Origin: Gracilaria caudata
Taxonomy: Eukaryota > Rhodophyta > Florideophyceae > Gracilariales > Gracilariaceae
NCBI GenBank assembly: GCA_030374735.1
Contig: JASCIV010000109.1
Location: forward strand, 1 to 45,408
Direction: 5' to 3'
DNA: 45,408 nt
Position 1 is the stretch's first letter. Each line of letters begins with the position of its first letter. Below, piece after piece: positions 10,271 through 18,437 of this stretch. Under the pieces are notes generated by a model. That model was given only the letters and a program-made list of their open reading frames with translations. It had not been told where the DNA came from and did no database searches. The position numbers were made by a program, and so were the translations under genes.

Positions 10271-10470
10271 CTACACGCAAACGCGCGCTGAAAGCATTGC
10301 TCTTGGCTGGTACAGTATGGCAGCCACCATCGCAATGGCTGCCACATACAAGGGTAGGAGTAATATACTACCTTCGTACTCCACCGTCTGCATCCAGTGA
10401 CGGAACGTGTTTCTGCGCGGTTTGGACGACGCAGCGTTGAGCAGATGCTCAGCGCGCACGTAGACATTGG
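10271..10470 (-). CDS. Possible C-terminal exon of a small membrane protein
   Basis: Minus-strand frame ending in TAG at 10271-10273. Its last 65 codons look like real protein: a basic/polar part (AEHLLNAASSKPRRNTFRHW), then MQTVEYEG and a membrane helix (SILLLPLYVAAIAMVAAILY). The frame continues upstream without an ATG, so the start would have to come from another exon, or the protein is only the 40 residues beginning at the internal Met. A GC-rich region follows toward the PP2C gene, whose promoter it would share divergently. No family is recognised. Confidence 0.3.
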
Positions 10471-11170
10471 CTTTCCACGGCCAACAAACGGCGCGCGTGG
10501 GAAGCAGCCCGCCGCAGCACGCCGTACGATAGCACGCCACAGTACGAGTGGCCGAGAGAGAAGGCGCGCCAGCGCGAGCACAAGCCGATTGGCGTGCCCT
10601 CCCGAACACAGCCGTGAATCTTGAAGATACGAGTAGGGTGGCACGGCTTTGTACCCGAATCGAGGGGCAGCGCCGCTGGCCGTCCAAAACAGCAGGTGGC
10701 GCGCACAAGCGCAGTGGAAGCTGCTTTCGCGCGCTCCCACACAGCCACTTACCGCACCCGTCACGTCAGCCGTTGCGCGCGCCGCCCGCAAAAATCGCGT
10801 CTGGCCGCCGCTGTGCGCGCGTGCTGTCAGCGCCAGCGTGCGCGCGCGTGGCACGCGTCGCGTGACAGCGTCAGACTGCGTTGCTTCGCCGCGTTGCACC
10901 AGCAAGCGGCGCTTGCCTTTTCAAGTGTGCGCGCCCTTCACACCAGCCTCCCCAGCGCTACCTCCCTTCGAGCCATAGCGTCGCGCCCTTTCCGCCAGTC
11001 CTTCTTCCTCGACCGTCGCGTTCTCTGTCGTGCTTCGCGCGCTCCGACCAAGCGTCTTAGTTTGCTCTCGCTTGCCCGCCGTTGCTTCACATGCGCCTCG
11101 ACTTGCACGCTCACGCCCCTTCAGTCGCCGCCGCTTGTCTCCATTGCAGTTTGTTACTTTCTCACCTCCC

Positions 11171-12208
11171 ATGCGTCTGCTGTCGCCGCCTTGTTCCGCC
11201 ATGTCCGCCCTCTCACCTTCGCCGTGTTCGTTGCAGTCGCCGCAGCTGCGCGTCGATGTAGGCCAACATCATGATCCCAACTTTCTCCACCGTCGCTCCA
11301 TGGAGGACGAGATGGTAGTGGAGCAGTACACGCAATTCCCCGCCCTTTTCGTGGCCGTGTACGATGGACACGGGGGTAAATTAGCGTCCACACTTCTTCG
11401 TCAGCTTCTTCATCGATTCTTCCTCGACGAGATATTACGTCATCAACCCGCGCTCGTCATGCGCGCACATCTGTCTCCCACTGATGATAACGTGCGTCTT
11501 CCTATCGCGCTTCCCTCCACACCGTCTGATTCTGATTCCGAGAGCTGCAATCATCCATGTTCCATCCCCGACGCGCTCAGTCTCGACCACAACCCCATCA
11601 AACCGTCGTATCATCTGCACAACATTGATGCCACTTCCGCCTTCACTCGCGCATACGCTCAGATGGACTCCATGTTGAAGCTGCGCAACTGCAGTCGAGT
11701 AGGCGCAACAGCCGTCACCTGTTTCTTGCGCACCATTCCGGACGTGGGCAGGATTCTCACCACCGCCAACTGCGGTGACTCGCGCGCGGTGCTTTGTCGG
11801 GGCGGACGTCCCGTGCGTCTGTCCGAAGACCATCGACCAGTGGACAAGGCGGAACGGAAGCGCATCGAAGACGCGGGCGGCTTTGTGGCGTGGTCTAGAG
11901 TAAATGGCGTGCTGAACGTGTCGAGAGCATTTGGCGACCATTGCATGAAGAGTGTGGTGGTCTCCACGCCGTCTGTGAGCGAGATTGTTCTTGATGGCGC
12001 CGATGAATTTATGGTGCTTGCTTGTGATGGCCTGTGGGATTTTGTGGAAGAGAGAAGTGTGATTGCGACGGCGCATGAGGCGTTTGAGCAGGGAATGTGT
12101 TCTGAACAGGTTGCCAAGGTGCTTGTGAAGGAAGCTTTGCAATGCGGCAGTACGGACAATGTATCTGTCATGGTAGTACACTTTGACGATTTGGAATACG
12201 AACAGTGA
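11171..12208 (+). CDS. PP2C-type (PPM) Ser/Thr protein phosphatase, 345 aa
   Basis: Metal-dependent protein phosphatase that removes phosphate from Ser/Thr. All main motifs are present in order: RRSMEDE near residue 42, VYDGHGG near 64 (metal-binding Asp), ANCGDSRAVL, LSEDHRP, the VNGVLNVSRAFGD motif, ACDGLWDFVEE (metal-binding Asp) and STDNVSVMVV near the end. An acidic/Pro-rich insert follows the first helix (SDSDSESCNH). The frame is open upstream to 11030 but starts there only at GTG; the first ATG is at 11171, with another at 11201. There is no clear targeting peptide or membrane span, so it is probably cytosolic or nuclear. It is convergent with RPS21e. The family is certain, the substrate unknown. 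Confidence 0.95.
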   Translation: MRLLSPPCSAMSALSPSPCSLQSPQLRVDVGQHHDPNFLHRRSMEDEMVVEQYTQFPALFVAVYDGHGGKLASTLLRQLLHRFFLDEILRHQPALVMRAHLSPTDDNVRLPIALPSTPSDSDSESCNHPCSIPDALSLDHNPIKPSYHLHNIDATSAFTRAYAQMDSMLKLRNCSRVGATAVTCFLRTIPDVGRILTTANCGDSRAVLCRGGRPVRLSEDHRPVDKAERKRIEDAGGFVAWSRVNGVLNVSRAFGDHCMKSVVVSTPSVSEIVLDGADEFMVLACDGLWDFVEERSVIATAHEAFEQGMCSEQVAKVLVKEALQCGSTDNVSVMVVHFDDLEYEQ

Positions 12209-12556
12209 GCAGCTCCTTTGTGCGAGCTTGGTTTTGTGTGCCGTTGCAGTTGTGCTGTGCTAGGCTGTGTGGTGAGGCCGCGTGGGTCTGGTCGTGCGTC
12301 ACACTTGAGGTGTGAGTGTGGCATTGGGCTGAGGTATTGGTGAATGAGCTGCACGGTTGACTATAGGCTGGACGTGGATGCGTCCGTTAGCTTCGCTACG
12401 ATTGCTATTTATATGTCTGACTCTACTACTAACAATACCAAACATACTATACCTTAATAGTAAAGAGCACCTTTACAATTTGTCGCGACGCGCGTCGGGA
12501 TGTGATGCGCACAAAGAGACTCAAAACACGATGAACGGAAGGTTTAATGCATCACG
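12209..12556. other. Convergent 3' region between PP2C and RPS21e
   Basis: No gene seen. A minus-strand ATTAAA at 12543-12548, shortly after the RPS21e stop, is a likely variant polyadenylation signal. The PP2C side shows no AATAAA. Confidence 0.5.
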
Positions 12557-12986
12557 TCACTTGGTTGATTGGTAGTAACCCTTCTCCTTGGCGATACGGT
12601 AGAAGGCGTCATCGCTGAGACCCTTGCGTCGAACGTAGCCGCAGATGGCAACGGTGTCGTGCTCGCCGGTGATGACGCCGTTTTCGTCAACGCGGGCAAT
12701 GTTGATCTGCACGGAGGCGTGATCCTTCGCAGTGATGAGACGGTTTGACGCAGAGCTGTGTTGCAGAGAGGTATTGTGTGTTTTGCAGCGAGGCAGAGTG
12801 TTTCGAACAATTCAGGCAAGAAGGGGCAATAAGAAACGGCGGTGAATACGACGGTAGTGTTGAGCGAAGAGAGAGAAATGCAGGTTAGCATTGAGTTGAA
12901 CATGGAAGAAATGTGCGTGGAGGACGGGCAACGAACCATTTCCGCGGAATGTACAGGTCCACGACCTCTCCCTTGTCGTTCTGCAT
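12557..12986 (-). CDS. RPS21: 40S ribosomal protein S21e, two exons
   Basis: Small cytosolic ribosomal subunit protein eS21 (82 aa). Exon 1 is 12986-12937 and begins MQNDKGEVVDLYIPRK. A 181-base intron, 12936-12756, starts GTTCGT and ends CACAG. Exon 2 is 12755-12557. Joining completes the split Cys codon and gives the family-conserved CSASNR sequence, followed by KDHASVQINIA and a C-terminus ending QSTK. Length and sequence match the family along the whole protein. The intron position in the PRKC(S) motif is directly supported by frame restoration. The bases before the ATG (TTCTTCCCAGA) look like a 3' splice site, so a second intron may end in the 5' leader. Divergent from NAXE, with 343 bases between the two start codons. 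Confidence 0.95.
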
Positions 12987-13329
12987 TCTGGGAAGAAGGG
13001 ATCAGTGTTTGAGTGCAGCAGCAAGCGAAGGAGCGGGATAAGAGGCAGAAGAGTCGCAGCGAACGAGAGTGTGGTGAGAGAGTGCAACTTGTCCAGTGGG
13101 GGAATTCCAGGCCAACCTGGGTCGACGACGGTATCGCGCATGCGGCGGCCGACGACAGAAAGTGGTCGACGTGTACTAGTTGTACGGAACCTTTCACTGC
13201 TTTTTGGGAAACAAACGACAAGTTGCGACGCGATTTGAGATTTTCGGCGGAAGGAGAGCGCGAGTGCGGTCGCAACGTGCGTGGAATGGCGAGCATGATC
13301 AACCATCATGGTGCGCAGACGCGCGAACG
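12987..13329. promoter_or_regulatory. Shared divergent promoter region, RPS21e / NAXE
   Basis: 343 bases separate the two start codons. No TATA box is visible in either direction. The RPS21e side has a pyrimidine tract ending in CAG just before its ATG, possibly the end of a leader intron. Confidence 0.5.
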
Positions 13330-14154
13330 ATGAGTAGAGCCGCGTTCCTCACGCTGCCCGTGTTCACCTCGACGCGCGCGCACTGCCATCTCCGTCGCAC
13401 AATGGCTTCGTCGCCGCGCTCAAATTCCGTGCCGCGTGCGCGTGCGCTTGCGTACGACTACATCGACGCCACAAAGGCGCTGGAGATCGACCGTCGATTG
13501 ATGTCGGAGCGCTACGGACACACGCTGACGCAGCTGATGGAACTGGCCGGTCTGTCCGTTGCGCACGCCGTGGCGCAAACTGTGCAGCACAAGCAGCACA
13601 CCATATGCGTTGTGTGCGGGCCTGGAAATAACGGCGGCGACGGGCTGGTTGCGGCGCGCCACCTGTCTCATTTCGGCTACCAAAACGTGTGCGTGTGGCT
13701 GCCAAAACCGGCCGTGAAACAACGCTTCCTTTCGTTGCTCACTCAGCTGAAGGCGTTGCAGGTGCAGGTGCATGTGGGCGATGCTCATTCATTGAACGAC
13801 ACACAAGTGATCGTGGATGCCATCTTCGGCTTTTCGTTCGACGGATCAAACGGAATCAGGGAGCCGTACAAGACCGTCATCGACCAGATCAACCGCAGCA
13901 CGCACGCCAAGCTCATCTCAGTAGACGTACCCAGCGGCTGGCACGTGGACAAAGGCGACATCTGGTCCGATTCCATCACCACGCCGCACGTCCTGATTTC
14001 TCTCACCGCGCCAAAGCTGTGCGCGCAGCAGTTTGAACAGCGCGGCGGCACGCATTACATCGGCGGTCGTTTCGTGCCACAGTCGCTCTGCGAGGAGTTG
14101 CAGTTCAACGTAGTGACGTATGACGGCTTGAGTTGCGTGGCCAAGGTGACGTGA
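13330..14154 (+). CDS. NAXE: NAD(P)HX epimerase (YjeF N-terminal domain), 274 aa
   Basis: Converts the R epimer of hydrated NAD(P)H to the S form, which a dehydratase then repairs. The YjeF_N domain runs from about residue 42 to 265: the dehydrogenase-like ALEIDRRLM start, the nucleotide motif CGPGNNGGDG (97-105), the DAIFGFSF strand (Asp 164) and ISVDVPSGW (198-205), then SLTAPK. It is standalone: neither the C-terminal NAXD kinase-like domain of bacterial YjeF nor the PNPO domain fused in plants is present. The first ATG (13330) adds an Arg/Thr-rich leader that could be an organelle targeting peptide; a second ATG at 13402 would give a form without it, so dual localisation from alternative starts is possible. 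Confidence 0.93.
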   Translation: MSRAAFLTLPVFTSTRAHCHLRRTMASSPRSNSVPRARALAYDYIDATKALEIDRRLMSERYGHTLTQLMELAGLSVAHAVAQTVQHKQHTICVVCGPGNNGGDGLVAARHLSHFGYQNVCVWLPKPAVKQRFLSLLTQLKALQVQVHVGDAHSLNDTQVIVDAIFGFSFDGSNGIREPYKTVIDQINRSTHAKLISVDVPSGWHVDKGDIWSDSITTPHVLISLTAPKLCAQQFEQRGGTHYIGGRFVPQSLCEELQFNVVTYDGLSCVAKVT

Positions 14155-14648
14155 GGCTCATATCACTGCTCGACGGCGTTGTCGACAGCAAGAGCTAACA
14201 TTAGTTTTGCGCGGCAGCGGCGCCTTCGGGCGCTGCGCGCGTGGAAGAATATAACTTTTTAGCTTCCATTCGCGAGCGCGCTCTTCGTGGACGAGCCACG
14301 TCAGCGCTTTTACACGCACGTCGCTTGCTCGGCGCTTCCACCTTTGTTAGCGCTGTAAACGGCAACGATTTGCGCGCCGCTTACGAAATGTGTAAGCGCG
14401 TGGCGTTACATTGTGCGTGACGGCGGCTCGACCGCCCGCCTCGAAAGTAGTGGCTGTAAACGACCCGCCGCCCGAACAGGCTCGCCAAAAATCTGGGCGC
14501 GTGCAATCTTCGCAGATACGAGACGGGTTTGGGAATGACAGCTGTCGTCGTCGCGCGTCGCGCGTCCCCTTCCGCCACCCCGTTCTCGCGGCGATACAAA
14601 GCGCTTTACATTACAAACGAACACCTCCGCCCTTGCCAACCGGCGCGC
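14155..14648. other. Convergent intergenic region, NAXE / FAD oxidase
   Basis: No gene seen. It contains a strong GC hairpin with a TTCG loop at 14217-14236 (listed separately) and a GC-rich stretch up to 14500 that is open in several frames but has no recognisable product. Confidence 0.5.
14217..14236 (+). other. GC-rich hairpin with UUCG tetraloop
   Basis: 8-bp stem (one G·U pair) closed by C(TTCG)G, about 60 bases after the NAXE stop. In RNA the cUUCGg loop is exceptionally stable. It would lie in the 3' untranslated part of the NAXE mRNA. Function not known; chance in GC-rich DNA is possible. Confidence 0.5.
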
Positions 14649-16478
14649 TCAGGCCTGTCTGCCGACGTGTTGCGACAGAGCAGCGACGCCTTCCCGTCCG
14701 AACATCGCCAGCCACAGCGCCACGTAAAGAGCGACGTACGCCACCAGGTACGCCCACTCGCGTCTAGCCGCAGCCGCCTTTCGTTCGAACCGTCGACTAC
14801 TTCTCCGCCGCACCAAACTGTCCGCCGCTGCGTTCTCCACCGCCACGCCGTCCTCCGATTTCGACTCAACCTTAATCTCATCCAAAGTGTGCCATCGCTT
14901 CAGCGCGCGCCGCACATCGCGCGTGCCCACCCAATGACCCACCGCCTCGCCGTCAAACCGCCCCAGATGAAGCACGTCACCCAGCACTTCATCCACAAAC
15001 ATTCCATAGTCGTCGACCAGACTGCTTTCGTACAGCGCCCGAAACAGACGCAAGTCATCGCCGAAGCTCTGTCGTACCGCCTCCTTGCCCACCAGCGCGG
15101 CCGAATCCCTTGAGAACACCCACCGAGCGCCGTGTAGCGCCATCCACTTCGTCACAACCTCTCCAGCAAAATCCGCCCATCCGCGCGTCCCCCTCGCCGA
15201 GCTCACGCTCAGCACCGCGCAGCACTTGCCCCGATTCGCCGCCAATAGCGTTTTGCTGCCCTTAGTGAATCGCACTCTCAATCCGCCGTTCAGCGGGTAC
15301 TCACTTCGATGCGCCGCACTTTCTGCAATCCTCACGGCATCAAACCATGCGCGAGACAGTGCTTGCCAGTCCGCATCTCGTCGTAGCGGAATGCACACGC
15401 TCACTTCACTCATTGCGCTGTGGTCCATTTGCATGTGGTGCACGGCGTGACGCACGCTGGTGGTCAGTCGATGGCCATCCAATTTCCATGCCGTGTCAAC
15501 GAACGCAGCCCGCTGAAACGCCGGCGTGTGACGCGCGTGAAACGCGCCGTACCCCGCTTTCGCCAACGGTTTGGCATGTCTGAAGAACCACTGGGGAACT
15601 GTTGGGACAGCATAACACACATCAAGCTGTTCCGATTTCGGTGTGGGCGCATTTTTTAAGACGCGAAGCCACACAAGGTCATCTTCAGCTCGCCACCGTT
15701 TCCGCGGGTTGTAAGAATTGAACGGTAACCACACCACCTCCACTCCGACCGCATCGCGAAGTCGCCGTTGTAGCGGCGCAGCTCCTCTCGCGAATAGCGA
15801 ACGATGCAAATGGAATGAAGTGCGAACCTTGACGTATCGACGTAGCTTGTCAAGGCTGAATGACACATCGTAGATGACGCCAAACGCACCAAGCGACAGT
15901 CGAATCGCGTTGAACATAGGACCACCTTGTGACGCAGAATACACCCGCAGTCGCCCGAACGAGTCGATCAGACTGATCTGCACGCATGAATCCGCAAGCA
16001 GCGAATCTGTCGCACATCCCCCCAACAGGCCGGTCGCAATCGCGCCACCGACGCTCCGCACGCGTCCCAGTGGCGCCTGCGTTGGCATCTCATACTCCGC
16101 AAAGATATGCGAAAGTGGAGCGCCACACTGTGCTGTGAGCACATTTCTGTTCTTTGAATGTCGAGAGAGCGCCGAGACGTCTAGCACATATGCACCAGAT
16201 GCGAGCGCAGCCTGTGCGCGAATGGAGGAAGGGTTTGTTACTGCCTTGAGACGACGCCGTTGGGATCGCGCTATCATGATTGCTCGCTGAAGTTGCTGCA
16301 GATCCGAGGCGCGTAGCAGTCGATGAGTGGACGCTTGCGGATACAAAGGCTGAATGAACGCTGACTTGAGCGAGTTGAATACGTCTGCTGGTGTAGACTC
16401 GCGGTAAGGATCCTCCAACAACGACATAAACGTCGTGACTGAAGGAGAAAACGTAGAAAGAACTATGCGAGAATCCAT
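14649..16478 (-). CDS. Divergent sugar-1,4-lactone oxidase-like FAD protein, 609 aa
   Basis: Member of the FAD-linked oxidase group that includes L-gulonolactone, L-galactonolactone and D-arabinono-lactone oxidases (ascorbate-type pathways). The FAD (PCMH) domain covers about 50-210: a KAV strand near 79, the SVGGAIATG motif at 142-150 and LSLGAFGVIYDVSF at 195-207. The ALO-type C-terminal part follows: MSEVSVCIPL near 356, RVRFTKGSKTLL near 401 and a YGMFVDE segment near 491. Family signature residues differ: the FAD-contact GxGHSxS region reads AVTNPSSI, the His after the glycine-rich GAI(A/S)TG motif is missing (LLGG), and the C-terminal HWxK motif reads RWVF. A charged linker and one C-terminal membrane helix (575-593) suggest a tail-anchored protein. 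ATG at 16478. Family clear; catalysis uncertain. Confidence 0.82.
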   Translation of the reverse strand: MDSRIVLSTFSPSVTTFMSLLEDPYRESTPADVFNSLKSAFIQPLYPQASTHRLLRASDLQQLQRAIMIARSQRRRLKAVTNPSSIRAQAALASGAYVLDVSALSRHSKNRNVLTAQCGAPLSHIFAEYEMPTQAPLGRVRSVGGAIATGLLGGCATDSLLADSCVQISLIDSFGRLRVYSASQGGPMFNAIRLSLGAFGVIYDVSFSLDKLRRYVKVRTSFHLHRSLFARGAAPLQRRLRDAVGVEVVWLPFNSYNPRKRWRAEDDLVWLRVLKNAPTPKSEQLDVCYAVPTVPQWFFRHAKPLAKAGYGAFHARHTPAFQRAAFVDTAWKLDGHRLTTSVRHAVHHMQMDHSAMSEVSVCIPLRRDADWQALSRAWFDAVRIAESAAHRSEYPLNGGLRVRFTKGSKTLLAANRGKCCAVLSVSSARGTRGWADFAGEVVTKWMALHGARWVFSRDSAALVGKEAVRQSFGDDLRLFRALYESSLVDDYGMFVDEVLGDVLHLGRFDGEAVGHWVGTRDVRRALKRWHTLDEIKVESKSEDGVAVENAAADSLVRRRSSRRFERKAAAARREWAYLVAYVALYVALWLAMFGREGVAALSQHVGRQA

Positions 16479-16527
16479 GTTTGCGCTCTACAGATGACCA
16501 ATAACAACAACGATGCTCGGAGATAGC

Positions 16528-16584
16528 AGTGGAACGGGTAGGGAGAACCAAAGTGGAACGGGTAAAGAGAAGCAAAGTGGAAAA
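16528..16584. repeat. 24-bp tandem repeat upstream of the FAD oxidase gene
   Basis: Two copies of a 24-base unit (16528-16551 and 16552-16575, plus strand AGTGGAACGGGTA...) and the first nine bases of a third. They lie 50-106 bases upstream of the minus-strand ATG at 16478, so they could be promoter or leader elements. The two units differ at three positions. Confidence 0.7.
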
Positions 16585-16714
16585 AGGAGGTGGAAACTGT
16601 GATGGAGAGTCACAAGAGCAAAGAGCGAGGAGCAAGTCGTTAAGGGTTATTGCTGGGGCATAATTAATTGGCTTGTGTCAGCTGTATAGCACTGTTTGCT
16701 GGGCCGTAAAGATT

Positions 16715-17947
16715 TTAGACCGATTGATCGGACGGGAAGAGTACACTGGCGAGAACTCCTGTGGTCAGAGTCCCAACGACGACGGACAAGCTTACTGGCA
16801 CTGGAATTTGATAGCCAAAAACGGAAGCGCTCATCTTCGCACCTATAAAGGCCAAAACCACAGCGAGTGCTGGCTGAAGGAAACGAAGATCACCAAGGGA
16901 ATCGGCGAGAATAAAATAAAGACTACGAAGGCCGAGCACTGCGCATACATTGGACACGTAAATGACAGCCGTTCTTTCTGATACTCCTAAAACGGCTGGT
17001 ACCGAATCGAGAGCGAAGATGACGTCTGATATCTCGATAACAAGCAGCACGAGCAGCAATGGGGTGGCTAGGGTTTTCCCTTGAAAAGACGAGAAGAAGC
17101 GATCAGCGTTGTACGTATCTGTGACGGGTAGAACAGACTTCGAAAACTTGACGACGGCATTGTTAGATAAATCCTCCTCTTCCTCGTCGGAGAAAAAGAG
17201 TAACTGAATAGCGGAGAATATTAGAATAGCTGCGAAAACAAGAGAAACGGGCTTGAACTTGTGGGTCAAAGCTTCACCGAAGAAGATGAAGATGCCACGC
17301 ATGACGACCGCCCCCGTGAGTCCGTAGGTGAGCACACGCGACTGGTATGCCCGTGGGACAGCAAAATAGTCAAAAATAAGAAGAAACACAAGCAAGTTGT
17401 CGACGGAGAGAGCATATTCAATAATATAAGCAGTGAGAAACTCAAGTCCCGAAGTGGCGTTCTCATGGTAGAACAACGCACACACACCAAGCGCTAACGC
17501 AACGAACGACGTTGTAACGCGCACATCGTCAGCCAACCTACGCGGCTCTCCGGAAAAATGGTGAGCATGGTGATGTGCCGGTTCAGAGGATGACGCGGGA
17601 GGCTTCAGTATCTTCTCCTCAGCCAGAGGAGCCGAAGCGGGAGTTGACTCCGATGACGTGGGCGACGGATCCAGCTTTGCCACAGTTGGCAGGCCACGGG
17701 CTGCATGCTGCGAACGGCGTGGACGACCACGCTGCCAGTGGCATTTTTCCGTAGTGCGCACGCACGGGGTCGGAATCAAACGCTGGGAGTTGGCCACGAA
17801 TGCAGAGCGCCGCAGAGAGCACTCGTCAAACGTAGTGGCAGTGTGGCGCGTCGTGCATTTCCCCGACGGATGGGCACCCTTGGAGTGCGAGATGCGCGAG
17901 TGACACGAGGGGGAGGCCGCAATGACGGCGAAGGCGGGGAGAGGCAT
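16715..17947 (-). CDS. TerC-family integral membrane protein, plastid-targeted, 410 aa
   Basis: TerC proteins are multi-span membrane proteins; plant TerC acts in thylakoid biogenesis and insertion of thylakoid membrane proteins, and bacterial relatives export manganese. The family signatures are clear: EYALSVDNLLVFLLIF and EISDVIFALDSVPAVLG, each with the acidic residues set in helices, among about seven to eight membrane spans in the last 270 residues. A loop rich in Glu/Asp (SDEEEEDL) separates the two halves. The first ~130 residues are Ser/Arg/His-rich and low in acidic residues, as in a plastid transit peptide. I chose the ATG at 17947 (MPLPAFAV); another in-frame ATG at 18112 would add 55 residues. 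The frame is open further upstream without an ATG. Divergent from the SPT2-like gene. Confidence 0.92.
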   Translation of the reverse strand: MPLPAFAVIAASPSCHSRISHSKGAHPSGKCTTRHTATTFDECSLRRSAFVANSQRLIPTPCVRTTEKCHWQRGRPRRSQHAARGLPTVAKLDPSPTSSESTPASAPLAEEKILKPPASSSEPAHHHAHHFSGEPRRLADDVRVTTSFVALALGVCALFYHENATSGLEFLTAYIIEYALSVDNLLVFLLIFDYFAVPRAYQSRVLTYGLTGAVVMRGIFIFFGEALTHKFKPVSLVFAAILIFSAIQLLFFSDEEEEDLSNNAVVKFSKSVLPVTDTYNADRFFSSFQGKTLATPLLLVLLVIEISDVIFALDSVPAVLGVSERTAVIYVSNVCAVLGLRSLYFILADSLGDLRFLQPALAVVLAFIGAKMSASVFGYQIPVPVSLSVVVGTLTTGVLASVLFPSDQSV

Positions 17948-18437
17948 AGTGGAGCAATGGAGCTCACGCAACGCGCCACGCCGTGATGCCTGGAATCTCT
18001 TGATTCGAAGCTGTGTGAAATTCGACAGCCTGAAGGCGGTCTGCCTCGCGGTCTGCCTCGCAGCACGAGATGCGGAAAAAGTACGCCCCAAAATTAGACT
18101 TCTGAAGCGCATTTTGGTATTCTTCTTACATCTCCAAATTTGAACAGGAGAGCTGCTCAGCAGGTCGTGCAAGCGAACACATGTGCCAGCACTGCCGCCC
18201 GATGTGCAGGAACTTCCGGATGTGCGGATGCATACCGCGTGAAAGAAAGACCAGCCACAGCCCCAAATATTCCTTGAGCGACGATATCGAACTACTACAG
18301 TACCTTCACTTCTTGCCCCCGTCATCGACTTTTGCCCCCCGCACTGGCGCACATCCTCTCGCTCTGTCCCCCAAGTTTGGAAGAACCCTCGCACTTACCG
18401 TCTTTCCGCCCATTCACATCACCCACACTTCGCAGCG
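17948..18437. promoter_or_regulatory. Divergent promoter region, TerC / SPT2-like
   Basis: 490 bases between the two chosen start codons. No TATA box is seen. The stretch from 18340 to 18437 is C/T rich on the plus strand, as in a leader of the SPT2-like gene. It contains the alternative TerC ATG at 18112. Confidence 0.45.

Noticed and set aside
10621..11274. Plus-strand frame of 217 codons upstream of PP2C
   Set aside because: Non-ATG start, Arg/Ala low-complexity product, and overlap with the PP2C leader and start.
11435..12181. Minus-strand frames of 231-248 codons within PP2C
   Set aside because: Shadows of a gene with all PP2C motifs on the plus strand.
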